Shown here: positions 45,091-59,417 of the stretch, piece after piece
Position numbering within the stretch: position 1 is the first letter of the stretch
Layout: every line of letters starts with the position of its first letter
Notes under the pieces: model-generated
Database searches by the model: none
The model's input: the letters and a program-made list of their open reading frames with translations, nothing else
What the model was told of the DNA's origin: nothing
Assembly: GCF_932294415.1 (NCBI RefSeq)
Contig: NC_065535.1
Location: 14,341,282 to 14,405,281, forward strand
Length of the DNA: 64,000 nucleotides
Direction of reading: 5' to 3'
Origin: Quercus robur
Lineage: Eukaryota; Streptophyta; Magnoliopsida; Fagales; Fagaceae
Translations under genes and position numbers: made by a program

Positions 45091-48000
45091 TTAGAGAGGT
45101 CGTGTGTGTCGACCCTTTGCCCTACCACAAAGCAGTGCATTCTTTGGAATTGGGAATTCATCTCTAATTGAAGTTGATGGAGTATAAACTCGCAAATAGA
45201 ATTGTTGTCCAAGATATTGTCGTGCCCAAAACTCAGATCTCAAGTTCCACATTCCAACATTGTCAAGTGCCAAATATATAGCAGTCCATGACTTGGGATA
45301 CACCTGCACTCACCAAAGCATGAAACATTAGATTTATAAACTTTCAAGCTTTCTTCAGGTTAGGCAAAGCAAAAATGGCATTGAACCTAACCTGAGTGGT
45401 GACACGTGAAACTGCGTCTCGAAGATTGTACTGATTTCTACTAGCCGTAGTCCACAGCCCTCCATCCATACTACATTACCAAAGTTTTTCAATATTAATC
45501 AAAGTAAGAGAAACCAATCCAAGAAAGAAGCAACAAATGATTGCAAGTGAATCTCATGAAGCAAATACACACGCCAATTATATATGTAAATAGTGAGCTT
45601 ACCCAACCACCCAAAAAGAGTAGCCATCAAGGTGCCAACTCTGAATTATATCCTCAGTGTTTTCAAACACAATCTCAATGAATGCTCTGTAGTCAGCACC
45701 CATTACTGCTGTGTCAAGGTAGATTCCACCACCAGTAGGGTTGCTAGATATACTTCCAACTCGGAAAACTCCTTGAATTTGGAAGTAATCGGCAATCTTT
45801 AGGGGAGTGTCTGCGGCGACATATGATACACTGTTAACTGCATATCTTTGCTTGCCGTCGACAAGACCAGCAGAATTTTGTAGCCTGATGGTTTTGGTTG
45901 TGTTAATGAGACCATAGTGATACGAGCCTTGTGGGTTTGGCCTTGGTCCACTTGCTGTAAGATTAGTCCTGGAATGGAAGTGAAAATTAGGCTCATATAC
46001 TTAAGAAAACAAACATCTAGCGTGTGACAAGGTGACAATTTTATAATCAATTTGCAAATTTTCTAGCCAACAAGGGCTATTTCTCTTTCTCCAAGTATCA
46101 ATATTTAGACATCCATCACTTGAGTGAGGAGCTCTTTTGTTTCAGGAGTTATATATATATGTGTGTGTGTGTGTCATAACTTTTGCTCAGATGATTCCAC
46201 ACCCAATCCTCTAGAAGCCCTGTGGATCGACAATGTGGTGAATGAAACTTGAAACTCCTAGGTTTACAATATGTCCTTCAAGTTTATTCAACCTACCATC
46301 GGTGTGCCCCGAAGGAAAATTGTTTCAAAAGTTAATACTCCTGGAAGCAAAGAGACAAGACAATATTGAGGGGTGTTTTCGATAAGATGAAGTACTTTGC
46401 TGATTTGTTAAATTATCTTAGAAAAAAATATAGTTCTGAAAAGTCGTATACATAAGTCAATAAATTAAAAAGTACACCTAAAAAAAAAAAGGTTTTTTAA
46501 AAAAGTTATTGGCAAATGGACACCAGGGCCCAGGGGGCATAGATGGTTGGCTGAATGTCCAAAAGACCATACGCCTGAAACAGTAACTTTAATTGTGGGC
46601 CTCTGGCTACACTAACCTTCTGAGCAAGGGCCCAAGGAAGGAATATAGACCAGTGTTATTCCAAAACACAAAAGCAGGCTTGGAAAAAATGGCTTGACAA
46701 TTTTTCCAACCGACAACAGAGAAATGACAATTGACAAAAGAGCATACCTAATAGAGCGGGCCTGGTTCAGAGACCAATCAACTTGGATGGTAGGTCCACC
46801 AGGAGGTGGGCCTGAGACTGGGCCAGCAGAATTACTGTAATGAAGAACTCCAGTAGTGGTGAGGATTGGAGTGGTGAAACGACTGGAAACCACAATGTAG
46901 TAGTCTTGTCCGGGCTGATCCATCGTTACGAGGACGGAGTAAGACTGCCCAACATGAACATCAAGGGAGGAGTAAGAAGTCTGAAGGGTGTGAGTTCCTT
47001 CTACTTCTGCCAATGTCAACCTGTGGCCTTGAATGCGGAAGTTGAGTGAATGTTGTAACCCAACATTTGATATTCTAAACCTGTAAGTTTTTCCTGTGAT
47101 ACATAATAGCAGGATATATGGTTAGGCATGAATGGTAATCAAAACCAAAGTAATCATTAGTCACAACAAGCTCATCAAAGCAGGCTAAGCAGCAAAGTTA
47201 TTGGAGTATTTGATGCTAATATTGATGAACAGAAAAATGTCGGTTTAAAGAAATTTTGGGTTGAGTTAGGATTTGAGAATTTAAAATTAAGGGACTTGAA
47301 GAATAATTACTAGTATAAATTTGTGGGCCTTAGGGAGTTTGCTCAAACAAAAATATCGGAGATATTATAGATTTGAAATGACACCTTATTTTTGGTTTAT
47401 TAATATCATTTCATAAATTACATCAATAGAAAAGACATGTCATTTTATATCTTTATTCAAGTACATTCAAATTAAAGATTGATATCTAAATTATTCTCTC
47501 TAAATTTCTTAGTCCAAATGAGTAGTAGGTGATTTTTTCGCAAGATTTTTAGAGGGAGGCGGTTGATTTAGGAATCAGGACATTGTAAATGCAAAAATAT
47601 CCATATCAAGTGCATGCCATAAAGTAATCCTAATTATAACAAAAATTGAATTGCGCCATCGCACTCGGATATTTATCTTACATTTTTCCACACATGCAAG
47701 TCCAAATTTCGGTGGGGTAAACGAAAACTTCTATTGTTTTTTTGCGTGGCAGACATGAAGAGTGGGGTAGAGTTTTTTTTATTGACAACAATAAAATGTG
47801 AAACGCAAGTAATGACGTACAAAGGCAAAACAAGCAAAATACAAAATATGTTACAAATTGGCTAAAAGCTTTACCATCCAACCAAAATTTATGAAATAGA
47901 CGTAAACAAAGAAACAATCAAGCCAGAAATTTCGTATAACTCGTATATATACGACAAAATCAAAATCATTTGGTAGAGACTTAGATTGAGGAAGAGTACA

Positions 48001-51000
48001 CACCTTGTTCAACTGTATAAGCAGCACCACCGGGCCCGCGACCATTGATGAGGATTCCGTCAGGAAAATGCAGCTTTTTACCACGATCTAGAAGAGCTTT
48101 CAAGTCCTGTGCACAATGAAATAAACACGTGTAAAATCAATAAAGAATGTACAAGTACGAATAAAGATTGTGCAAATCAAGAGTAACGCAACCGACACTA
48201 GCTTATTAAATTTAGGTTGTGACAACCATTAAGTTCCATCAACTTCATTAACCAACACTTACTGGTCCATTAATATGTATATGTTGGATATGTACATGAA
48301 CAACCTAGCTACATGGTCCACGAGACCTGTATTTGAACATTCCAAAGATACCATAGTGTTTTGGAAACTGGGATTCAAGTGTTTTGGATTTATTGATGTT
48401 ATAGAGACAGCAAGTGTTACTCACAATGTATTATGTATAATCCGATAAAAGCCGTGTCACCATGTATGCTAGACATCTATAGAATTTGTGGTCCGAAATG
48501 TATAGAATTTGTGGTCCAAGGCAAACCATCAAGTGCATGTACAAAAAAATAATAGGATCACAAAAATTTACACATAATTATGAGTGATAGGAAAAAAAAT
48601 GTTGAACTGAACAAGGGACAATTGATTTGTAAATTGTTCGGACGGCAACAAAAGAAAATAAATAGTATACAGTGTGATTCTCAAAAGAAAAAAAAAAAAT
48701 ACAGTGATTTATAATTTTATGAATTTAAAATTCATTAAATTTAAGATTGATTCATCCCTGAAACAATCTTTGACATTTTTAGTGAAAAAAATAGTGGGTC
48801 AATTCATTTGGGACTTGTTCAATATCAGGCTATGAGCTGGTTTAACAACCATAAAGACAAAAGGAAACTAGCTGGCCAAAAAGGAAGTAGTGACGTCAAA
48901 AAGCAAAATATTTTTGTTCACAGCGATGGACCCACCGGTTTACCGACGCAAACACAAGGTCACAATCCAAAGGATCCCCGCCAAGACCACTTTAATACCT
49001 CAAAATTTAAAATAAATAAGTATTGTCGTTTCAAGTATTAATTCATATGCTTTTAATTCATTTGTAAAAAATTTTGTAACTCAATTAGTTGACATGTATT
49101 GATATTTTGGTTTCAAATTTCTTATTCAACTATGGAGTTATCAAAATAGTTCGATGCAACAAATGAGGAAAAATGATTACCGTGTGATTAGCCTTGTACC
49201 AATCTCCAATAAGAACGGTGTAATCACCTGCGGGGTCTGGAAATGGGACAGGAATTCTTGGCCTACTAAGAATCCTGATTCCTCCAAAACCACCAGCAGC
49301 CTTGTGAAATGCAAGAGAAGGGAAATAGTAAAAGCTTCCAATCTGATCCTTCACTTGGAGAATGTAGGTGAAATTCTGCCCCGGGGGAATTGGGCATGTT
49401 GTTCCATTTACACCATCCTCAAACGAATTCCTCCTATTTTGAATTCCATTCCTATATTTTTCACACCCCAAAAAAAAAAAAAATTACAGTTATAATAAGA
49501 TACTACTATAAATTTTGTATTGCAAGCAATGTTATAGTTCATTTTGTCAATAATATTCCTACAATGATCATTGCAATTGTGATAATGTAAAAACACATAC
49601 AACACACGGAGTGTGGTTTGATGGTACACATGGTATTATCCATTGTCATCATGTGCCATGAGATTGATGAGTCCACACCAGAGACCTCCTTTTTTTAATT
49701 CAGAAAAAAAAAAAAAAACACATACATGATTTAATTTTACTCCAACCACATTATAGAGTTAGAAATACAAATGACTCTATTCTATCTTATCACAATTTAC
49801 AGTTGTTAATCCTTGTATTTCATACTCTGTGGTTATCACATTATAACAATTGTAATGCAGATGGATTAGATGTGGGCTAGCTCTTATCCTTAACAATATC
49901 GAGCCTCCTTTTTCCATAAAGGACGTAATTTAATATTGATGGAGAGGTTAATGAACGTAGTTTTCAACTTTTTGCACATGTCTAAGTTCAATGAGCACTA
50001 AATTTTCCTGGTGCGAGGTAATGAATGGGACCACTTAGCGTCCTAATCAGTAAGTTAGTTGCTTGCAGACTTTGAAGTCACCTAATCAAGCAAATGTAAA
50101 GGGCAAAGCCAGAGAGATATGTTCCCATATAATCAAATGATTAATCAAGAATAAAAGAGAAAATATTTTGTTAAAATATGCCCTAAATACATTTGTTAGT
50201 GAACAATTTAAGAAAATTTGTATGAAAAAAAAAAAAAGGTGATTTTTTAGACAGTTTTTTCTATTTTTTATAAAAATGATATTAAAATTTTTTAATAATA
50301 ATTTTTTAATAAATATCTTAAACGCACCTTTAACTAGAACAGAGAGAGAAGGTATCGTATTTGTTCTCGTTGTTGGTTTGTTGCGTAACATTTACGGAGA
50401 TTAACCCTATCCCCATTCCCTGCTGGGTTTATCCTATGCAAGTCCTCTTGTGGAAGACAGCTATAAATGGACCACTGAAGTCTGAAACTTCGTTTTCCAA
50501 GTGAAGTCGGTAAACAAATATTACACTAATTGATTCCAATTTCCAAAAAATAAAAACAAAATCTTTCCGATAAATCTCTCATCCATTGCTGTCCCTTTCT
50601 GTTTATAGAAAGCTCATTACTAAGCTAGTAAAACAATTAATTCTCAACAAAAAAAAAGGCTAATAGAACAATTGATAATGACTCTGAGAAAATGATTAAT
50701 AGGGATCATATTTATGACCTCCAAAACAGACTCTTCTCCACTCATCACGGGTAGTTTATACCGCGACATAGCAAACCATAATGTTTTTTTTTTTTGGAAC
50801 ATATAATAAACTATAGGATTAATAAAGAGAGAACATATAAAAATTACCATGAGAATCCGACCCAAGTATCCGGATCTAGATTAAGATCAATGTCCAGCAC
50901 AGAATGTGAGAAGAAATATTGAAAAAAACAAGGTAATGTGAAAAAAGTTAACCAATTAAGGCTTTTAGACATTCTGTTAATCCTTTTTAAAAAAAAAAGA

Positions 51001-51562
51001 AAAAAAGAACGTGCAGGTATTAGGACAGGTAAATACATATATGCCCTTACACTGCAGCTTAGTACACTGTACAAAGACCAAAAAAAGGAAAGGACAAATG
51101 TGGCAGTTTTGTCTTTTAATCTAGGGCGCGCAAATCACTGCGCATAATTTTTGTAAAGAGGAAAAGTTCACGAGCGAAAAAAGAGAGAGTGTTTGTGTAT
51201 ACGTACCATGAGAGAAGGAAAGGCTCGTTTAAGCTGTTAAAGACATTGATAATGAGATTGTCATTGGTAACAGAATGAATATCTGGACCTGGGAATTGAC
51301 CATTGATGAGTATTCCCTACACAACACAGAGTTTTCATTAATCAAGCAAAACCCAGATCACAAAAATTGAAACAAAAAAAAAAAACCAATCAGATCTGAA
51401 TTGAGAACAAACCTGTTGGCGAACACCAAGTGGGTATATGTCACCATAAGTGACATTCCAGTTGAAGAACCTGTAAGGATCTTCAGCCCCAACAGTTGCA
51501 AATAGAAAAACTGTGATGCATAGCACAGCACTAAGTACACTTCCCGCTATGTTTAGCGGCAT
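45091..51562 (-). CDS. SKU5-similar (SKS) multicopper-oxidase-like protein, complete, 8 exons
   Basis: SKU5/SKS proteins are secreted, wall- or membrane-associated relatives of ascorbate oxidase and laccase, tied to directional growth and pollen-tube or root-wall processes. Minus-strand exons: 51562-51413, 51316-51207, 49451-49181, 48106-48004, 47093-46748, 45968-45603, 45470-45392 and 45303-45091 (1638 nt, 545 aa). A signal peptide (IAGSVLSAVLCITVFLFATVG) is followed by three cupredoxin domains: GILINGQFPGPDIHS and YYFPSLAFHKAAGGFGG in the first, GKTYRFRISNVGLQHSLNF in the second, and QSWHLDGYSFWVVG in the third. True oxidases have HxH copper-ligand pairs where this protein has FHKAAGG and HLDGYSF, so it is probably not an active oxidase. 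The end VYPKSWTAIYLALDNVG to GRHTRPL is typical of the SKS4/SKS5-like group. All splice sites are GT-AG and the phases agree. Confidence 0.95.
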
Positions 51563-52881
51563 TTTCTCAATCAACAAATCAAATTCAGAGACTCTTTCTA
51601 GTTTTTTCCAACTTTGTGGAACTGAGAGAGAGAGAGAGAGGAGAGAGAATTTAAGGAAAGTGTGAGGTTAGGAAATGATGAAAGAAATGTCACATATTTA
51701 AGTGCGGTACAGAACAGAGTTTCTGAATTGGTGATGTATGTGTAGCCGTAAAAAAGAAAAATAGAGGGAAAAATATTAGAGAAAAAGAAAATTTGGGGGT
51801 GTCGGTGGTGGGGTCCAAGTGAATAGCTTAGTTTCACATTTGATCTGTGTGCTAGTGTATTTTATGTCTGCCACATGGGGTGGGTTTTGTTTTTTGGTTT
51901 TGCAATTGGTTTTTGTTTGGACGTGCGAATAGTAGTGAGAGAGTAACAGTAGAGCACATGTGATGAGTTTTAACACACAGGGCCCGGCCCGGCCCGGCTC
52001 TCCTTTTGTATTTACACTTTCTAGTTTCTACCAATTTTTTCTTTGTCCAAAATTAAAGTTTGTTGTGTGTGCCAAATTAAAAGCATTTTTTGAAGCTCCC
52101 GCGCCTTCTCTAATTAGTGTGCGAACTGCGAATAACTGCAGATTTCCTTGACAAATTTAGGGGCAGCAGCAATAAGTCAAGTTGGTGAGAATAAGTATGT
52201 ATACATGGACAAGGTTTTAGTTCAATATTCTCATACACTAGACCCAACACGATGCGAATCTGTCACTCGTGGTAAGTTTTGAACACATGTTAGCATCGTA
52301 TCGGGTCAAGCATACAGAAGCACTGGGTCCAAATTGTGTCTTATATTCGATGTTGAGATAATTATTAGGTATTGAGAATTGAATTAAGATAAGTGAGGAT
52401 TGTACTCTACTACTATGTGGGTGAAGTTGCCAAGACAAAGCAATTAGGATGAGAGGTATGTTTGTGCCAAGGACACGGATATTGCTTCACTTATAACACC
52501 ATTGAACATATTTACGCAAACAAGATGCCAATTATTGCATTGATAAGGTTAGTTAGTGTGATGCACTTTTCCTTTCCAATATTCAAAAGAAGGGTAAGAA
52601 TCTCCTTCCTATAGAAAAAGCCCATTATTTGACGGAATCAACTTTGGAATGAAATACAGAAATAAACACTTTCCTGTAACTACCAATTGGACAATGTAAT
52701 CAGGGTGTGTGAGTGTGAACCTTGCGCAGGAAGCCTTTTATTAGACCAGTTTTTATTATGATGAAGTAAATATCCTTTAAAATTTTTAACCACTTTCTGT
52801 AATGTGTGAGCAGTACGTAATTGCCATGATTAGTTGCAGATTAGGTTTGTGGACCAGCATGACAGGCTCATTAGCATTAAA
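51563..52881. other. Upstream region of the SKU5-similar gene and spacer
   Basis: On the minus strand a CT-rich leader patch (51622-51650) lies about 60-90 bases before the start codon, and an AT motif (TTAAATATG, about 51691-51699) could serve as a TATA box. The spacer contains a (CCCGG)-type run at 51981-51998. No other gene was seen. Confidence 0.4.
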
Positions 52882-53165
52882 ATGGAAGAAAGAGAAGTCA
52901 TTCAACGATAAATTTATTTTCAGTTTTTTAGCGTATCGATCGGGGTATATAGACTGAGATGCACATGAACATTTTTTGTCTTCTGGCTTGAAATAAGAAA
53001 GATCAAAAGCATATGATTATGAAATGGAAGAAAGAGAAGTCATTCAATGATACATTTATTTTCTGTTTTTTAGCACATCGATCGGGGTATATATATTGAG
53101 ATGCACATGAACATTTGTTGTCTTCTGGCTTGAAATGAGAAAGATCAAAAGCATATGATTATGAA
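52882..53165 (+). repeat. 142-bp tandem duplication (two units)
   Basis: Unit 1 (52882-53023) and unit 2 (53024-53165) are direct copies with few mismatches. Each contains ATGGAAGAAAGAGAAGTCAT, ATCGATCGGGGTATATA and GATCAAAAGCATATGATTAT. Confidence 0.93.
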
Positions 53166-55349
53166 ATTGGGAAATATAGCAAAGTTTTCTGTTCCTAGTG
53201 TGTCCACGGGTCTGTTGGATTTGGGTTTGGGGTAAAATCTACAGCCAACCCGTCTCTATTGGATTTTAGGAAGCTAGGATTGCTGCAGACTGTCGATATA
53301 TAGGTAGTCGACTGATTGGTGAGCATAAATCATTGGTTGGATCGGTATTTTAGTTTGAATAATTTTTTTCTCAGAAAATAAAATTGAATAACTTTGGGGA
53401 TTTGTTAAGGTTATTTCACTTATTTGTTGGATTTTCTCAATTCACATAAGACTAGATTGTGGCTGATCAATAATGATTAAGAGAATTTTTAAAAATAATT
53501 TTAATCAATTCACAAAATATTCTAACAAAAAACCATAACATCAAATTCGAAAACATTTACTATAATAAAATTTATTACAATATTTTCTCAAGTTTATATC
53601 CAAAATTATTTCTCAAAAAAAAAAAAAAGTTTATATCCAAAATTTAAGCTCACAAAAATACTATTGTAGTAGCATGTATTAAAATGATATTTTGATAAAA
53701 TAATTAATAAAAACGTTGGAAAGTTAAATGAGAAGATATGAGAGTTTAATTTGATAAATGAAGGGTGTATAAGTGTAACGTAGGAGGAAATCAGTCGAAC
53801 ATGAAAGCAAGTGGGAAAGTGAAGGGAAGAGGTTTGTTGCCCAGTTTTAGGGTTTGTCAATTGAGAGGGCTTGAATCTCCTTAAAAAGAGCGAGATACTC
53901 GCTCTCCAATTCAATTGTGTTAAAATTTCTGTAATTTTTATTGTATTGCACCAACAACTTACATTACATCTCAAAGAATTAATCCAAATTGATTTGAGAT
54001 CTTCACGGTGGATACTACAACACTTTGTGGTTTCAACTTTCAACACCCAAAAAAAAAAAAAAAAAAAAATCTCATTATAGAGAAAAACCCAAAAAATTCT
54101 TGTATTTCTCTCTGCTAAAGAAAAACTCATCTTTTTTTTTTTTTTTTTTTTTTTTTTGCTCTCACCCACATGTAGGTTTTTTGTTTTGTTTGTCTCACGC
54201 TATAGAACTAATTTAAGTCTTGCAAATTCTACTTGATTTACGTACTTTTCAAAAAACCCAAAACTAGCTATCTTTCTCCTTGCCGCCAAGCAAAAACTAT
54301 TTTTTTCCTCTTAATTTTACGTCTCATCAAGTGTGAGAATCCTTGGACAGGGAGTTCAACTTATCACTTCTTTAATAAGAAATATCAATTATTTTTATGA
54401 TAAGAAATATTTTTCTTATATAGCAAGGAAATTCAAAGGTAATCAATTTAATTTTATTTGCCAAGAGCCTTGTAATTCAATTAATTGGCAACTTCTAGTA
54501 TTTCCTAAAAAAAAAATCTAAGGTTCAAATTCCCTCTCCTCTAACTATCAAATTATTAATATATATTTATTTATTTGCTAAGAAAACTCAAGCGGATTAC
54601 TAATTCATAAAAGAAATTAGAGGCAATTTCCCAGTTGTTACAATGACTAGAATTCGATTCTCTCACAGTTGATGGATCAGATCTTACAAATTTTAATCAC
54701 CTGAAAAAAGAAGATATGAATGGTATGTGACTCACCCGAACACCAAACCTATCACATTCGTATCTTTTGCTTTTCTGAACTAGACACACTAGTAGGCATG
54801 CAACAATTTATCATTATCCTTTAACCTTACGCCTAGTGTCAGTCACATGCTACTTTACCATGATCTTAATTTTCTAAGGCTTTGACATGTCATTTTCCTA
54901 TATTATTGCAGATGGAATTGACTTGGGCTTTGCCAGTCTTTGATTTATTTAAGTGGAAGCATTTTGAAGAAAGAATATAATTTGGTCTTTTGCTTTGTTG
55001 ACCTCCTTTTTTTGTTTTTGTTTTTGTTTTTGTTTTTGTGGACTTTGTTTTCCATTTGTATTTTATATAAACACTTGTTCTATACTTAAGGATTTATTTT
55101 GACAAGCCCAAAGTAAATCAAAGTTTGCTAGATGTTACAGGCTCCTTAGTAAATTATTAGTTTTTTGTTTCAAAGGCATTCTCGATTATAGTTACAACAA
55201 TAATTCTATCTAAAAATATAGGGCAAATGTGGATTTTACTCCCCCAAAGTTAAGAGCTTGCAATTATGTTTTGCAACTATTTAAAATTTAACAATTAAGT
55301 CATTTCATCCATGTTCCATGACTTCAATTAAATTTTTGTTTTCCTCAAA

Positions 55350-55389
<40 letters not shown>

Positions 55390-58300
55390 TATTGCTTTAA
55401 AAAAAAAAGTAAAATAGAAAAGAAAGAAGAGGTGGTCTTTATTTGACATTGTAATTGAATCATTCTCTTTATTTTCCCCCCTTTCGTCTATTCACTTCAT
55501 TCTCTTTTTCCTCTTACCCAAGCCCCTTTTATCTCTTCTCCCTCGATTGAACTTTGCCAATCCTCCTCTTTGGGCGTTGGGTTGGTATAGTTGGCAGATT
55601 TAGCAGTTAGGAATTTTTGGTGTAGATATTAGAGAATGTATAAATGATTAATGTCGAAATTGTGGCTGACACTGGATTCATGGTGATGTTCTAGTGATGA
55701 TTGAGTTCAGTTGCCTGTGCATGGCATGCTTAAAAGTGGGACTATAATCAACAAGCTGTATATACATGCCTGTGCATGGCAAGTATATATATATTGTTTG
55801 CTCATATATATATACACACACTGATGTGACTACATTAACCCCTTTATCTATTAAGGAACCAATACGACAATACCTGAGATGGGAATAAAGAGTTATGAGT
55901 ACTCCATTAAATGAATTATAACTTGACCTCAGTCTCGCTCAGAGAACTAGCAAACTAGCAACTTCGAACCAATAGTCTTTTAGTCTAACTAGTGTCATCG
56001 ATATAAATGTTCACACTCAAGACTTACCCTCTAACCAAGATCCCAACCACTTGACCATGACTCTAGGTGGTCATGGGTATTGGTGGTAGACTTGGGCTAG
56101 CAATTTGGTGTTTGTATAATAGGCAAGCAGTTTGGGATTTGATTTTAAGAAGTGAATAGGGAACCTAAGAGGCGTGATTGTCTCAACCTTGGTAGGTTTC
56201 AGCTATGGTGGCATTTGAATTGTGCATATGAAGGTTAATTTAGTTCATGTGAATTTTAATGGGAGTTGGTGTGAAGCCTATAAATGTGATGAAGAACAAG
56301 CACAAGGTTAGTATGTATTATTATATACAGTATAAAACTTGTGCTTTGTGGGTCTCATATGTTGATTAAGTACAAGCCCAAGGTTAGTATGTATTATTAT
56401 ATTATATATAAAACTTTGTCCTTGTGGGTCTCACATGCTAATTGACTTCCCCCTAATAAGTGAATAATTACAATTTTATCACAAGTCATCAACTTATCAT
56501 TGCAGAAAATTATTCGATGAATGATTTAGTATCTAATTAAAATCACTACATTAAGGAGCCATATTGACCTATAACGCGACATTTGTTTTCAATAAAAAAT
56601 ACCTTATATTATAATTGTATTTTTACGCACTTCAAATTGAGTTGCCAGGCAGCTTAGAAGCCAACAAAATTAATGAAATATCTGATTATCTGTCTTGTTA
56701 ACACGTTCAGTTTGGTGTGTTTGTTGGTTCGCAGGAACCATCCATTTCAATCAGTGGCCATGTTACACTGAAACCATACATAGTACATACAAGCAATAAT
56801 CATGCAACACGGCTTTTCAGACAATGGGCATGCAGAAGTTACAGCTCAATGTATCAATAATTTAAAGATAATAATAATAAGGAGAGAAAAAACAAGTTTT
56901 AGTCCTTTTCCAAATATTAATAGAATGAGTTTAGAGGGTTTGGGATGAAATTTGAGCCAGAGAATGAGGAATTGATTGATTGCATTTCTATCAAAATTAT
57001 GAGTACTTCAGTATTATTCTGCAAGCTTTTTGGGTGACCTGCTTTGATTTTGAGGTTTTTTTTTTTCTTTTTTTTCTTTTTCATACTCATTTCTTTTCCT
57101 TTCTCTTCCCTCAGTTTTTACCATACAAAGCTTTATAAAGAAGAAGAGAGATATAGTCTTTGTTTAACCGAGTTGCTTATTTCATCTTCAAAGGCATTGC
57201 AATTTAAATCATTCAAAAGCTACCGTTGGAAAGTAGTAAATTCACGCCAAACTAAGTATGAAAGTATTGTAATGACTGCTAGTACATGAGATGAGATAAC
57301 ATAGCCATTCCACTTCCCTGTCTTTCAGGGGTAAAAAACATATAAAATTCGCAACAAAGAAGAAAGTTACAAATATTAGCAGTTGTTCATGAGGCATTCA
57401 TCTTTTGATTAGTGTTGATAGACAAATGTGGAAATCTTGTTAGACAACACAAGTTTTTGCAAAATTTCCTGAGATTCATCAATCGGATTTGAACATGTAC
57501 TACCGAGCAGGCAAGTGGTGATGGCTTATTGAGGGACTAAATCTGTGACAGCTACCCACCCAGAATGAGAGCAACTTTGATGAAAATGTGCTTGATTTTG
57601 GTCAAGTCAATGGAAATGATTTATCTAATTAGTTTACATAGTTTAGCTGTATGCCTGACTCTATCCATGATATGAATTAACAAGTAAAACTTCCGTATCC
57701 AGTAAAAATTATGAGTTTTATGACAAACAAACTTCTGTTTCAGTCAGCTGAAGGCACTAAAATATATTCTTTTATTTTGTGATTTCTTCAATTCTTTCTG
57801 AGAAGCCAGAACTACTTTAAGGTTGTGTTACATCTTCATGAGATTGATTGCCTACCTATATGATCTCATTTCACACATTGAATTAAACAACAACATGAGC
57901 TGCCCTGCAACTCACATAATAATGAGATTAACTGATTAACCAAGTCCATAGACTCCATAAAAATTACCAACTTTAAAGTGTAGAATCAAGAATCCATTTG
58001 ATGGCCCCAGTTAGATGACCAATTGAACAAAAACATGAGGCAATAGAATATATACCGTGACCATGAGGACCAGCTTCATTCATAATCGGTTATAGCAAAT
58101 GGCAATAAAAATATCCTACAAGCCAGCCCCTAAGTATTATTTGTCAATTCAGCCAATTTGCAGGTTTAGTACTTATTCTGAAAAGAAAGAAAAGACTAGG
58201 GCAACAAGAGTTCTGGAAAGATTCAGCAAGTAAACCAGAAAAGTTAGCAACAAGCTTCAGCACCAATGAGATACAAAATTGGATTGTTATTTAGTACTAT

Positions 58301-59417
58301 TATTTATTTATTTATTATTAGTAAGTTACACATGCATGAATGAGTCACAAACCTGCTATCTCACCCTCCATCCCACTATTATAAATGGAGGTAGTGCCAT
58401 TGAACTAGAGCTCATTACTCAAACTGTTATTTTATGATCGTATCAACATTCATTAAGAGCCATCTGTCATGTAGCCCTAACTCTAGCTAAGTTAAATGAA
58501 AAGTTATACTAAATATTCTAAAAGAGCCATCTCGGATTCTCGATTCCCATCTACATCTCATCCCCAACTCACTCTTTAATCCACCAAGAGGAGAACCAGT
58601 TGGGGAGTACATGCATCTAATAAAGAACCCGCAGGGAGTATCTCCAACCATGTTGTAGTGTCTCTCATCTTTCCTATTTACTGAACCACATTAGATATTT
58701 TATTCATTTATTTGCACCTGGTGAGTCTTGAACCCATAATCTCACTCTTTCGGGAGGAGGTGTCATTTAATCTACAATTCATTGAACATGTTTATCAATG
58801 ACAGAAGGCTCTGTGCACCTACACTTATGAGCTGAAGATATGAAAATTCAGCTACTAATAGGCCCCATGAATTTTGTCCATACAGTTGAATAGCTTCCTT
58901 GGGCAGCTCTGGTTCTTCTTACTTTCATCATTTTCCAAAGCTTCTGTTATTTATTTATTTATATGACGACAATACTACATTTTGATTCAATACCTATGAA
59001 ATTTTGCCAAAAAGAACAGACTTTTTTTGACAAATTTATATCCCAATAATCTTCTTAGAGAATTAATAACACCCTAAACCAAACATCAAATGACAAAGAT
59101 TCTACATTATAACATATTCTAAAATAGAAGACAAAAAAAAAAAAAAGGAAGAAAAAAGAAGAAAAAAAAAAAAAGAGCCTACTCTCTCACCAAAATCACA
59201 CACAAACTTTTTCGTTTTTAGAAGCTAACTCAGAGTATGGGAGAAAAATTTTAGAAACCCTAAAAGCCTTTAAATTCATGGATTTTAGACTCCAAATAGT
59301 TATATATCATCTGTAGGACATTTCACTGACCTCTAAGGAGCAAAAACCCTAAACTCAAAACGAATCAAAAATCAAAAAAATCCGAAACTCACAGTACAAT
59401 CGCTATTTCGGTTCCGA
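53166..59417. other. Large intergenic region without a supported gene
   Basis: Six kilobases of AT-rich sequence contain only short or low-complexity open frames. They hold (TTTTTG)n at about 55010-55038, poly-A followed by (AT)n at 55350-55392, a poly-T tract at 54131-54157, and a 77-bp tandem duplication at 56303-56456. A tRNA-like or SINE-like fragment around 54465-54540 was considered but not accepted. Confidence 0.5.
56303..56456 (+). repeat. 77-bp tandem duplication (two diverged units)
   Basis: CAAGGTTAGTATGTATTATT occurs at 56303 and again at 56380. Each is followed by a TATATA..AAAACTT stretch and GTGGGTCTCA. The units differ by several substitutions and small indels. Confidence 0.8.

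Noticed and set aside
53606-54169. 187-codon minus-strand frame
   Set aside because: It is bounded by poly-A/poly-T tracts, is rich in Phe, Lys and Ser, and has no recognisable domain. It is typical of chance frames in AT-rich DNA.
54465-54540. tRNA-like or SINE-like sequence (TTGTAATTCAATTAATTGGC and GGTTCAAATTCCC)
   Set aside because: The A-box-like and B-box-like motifs are imperfect, no cloverleaf could be drawn, and no target duplication was seen.
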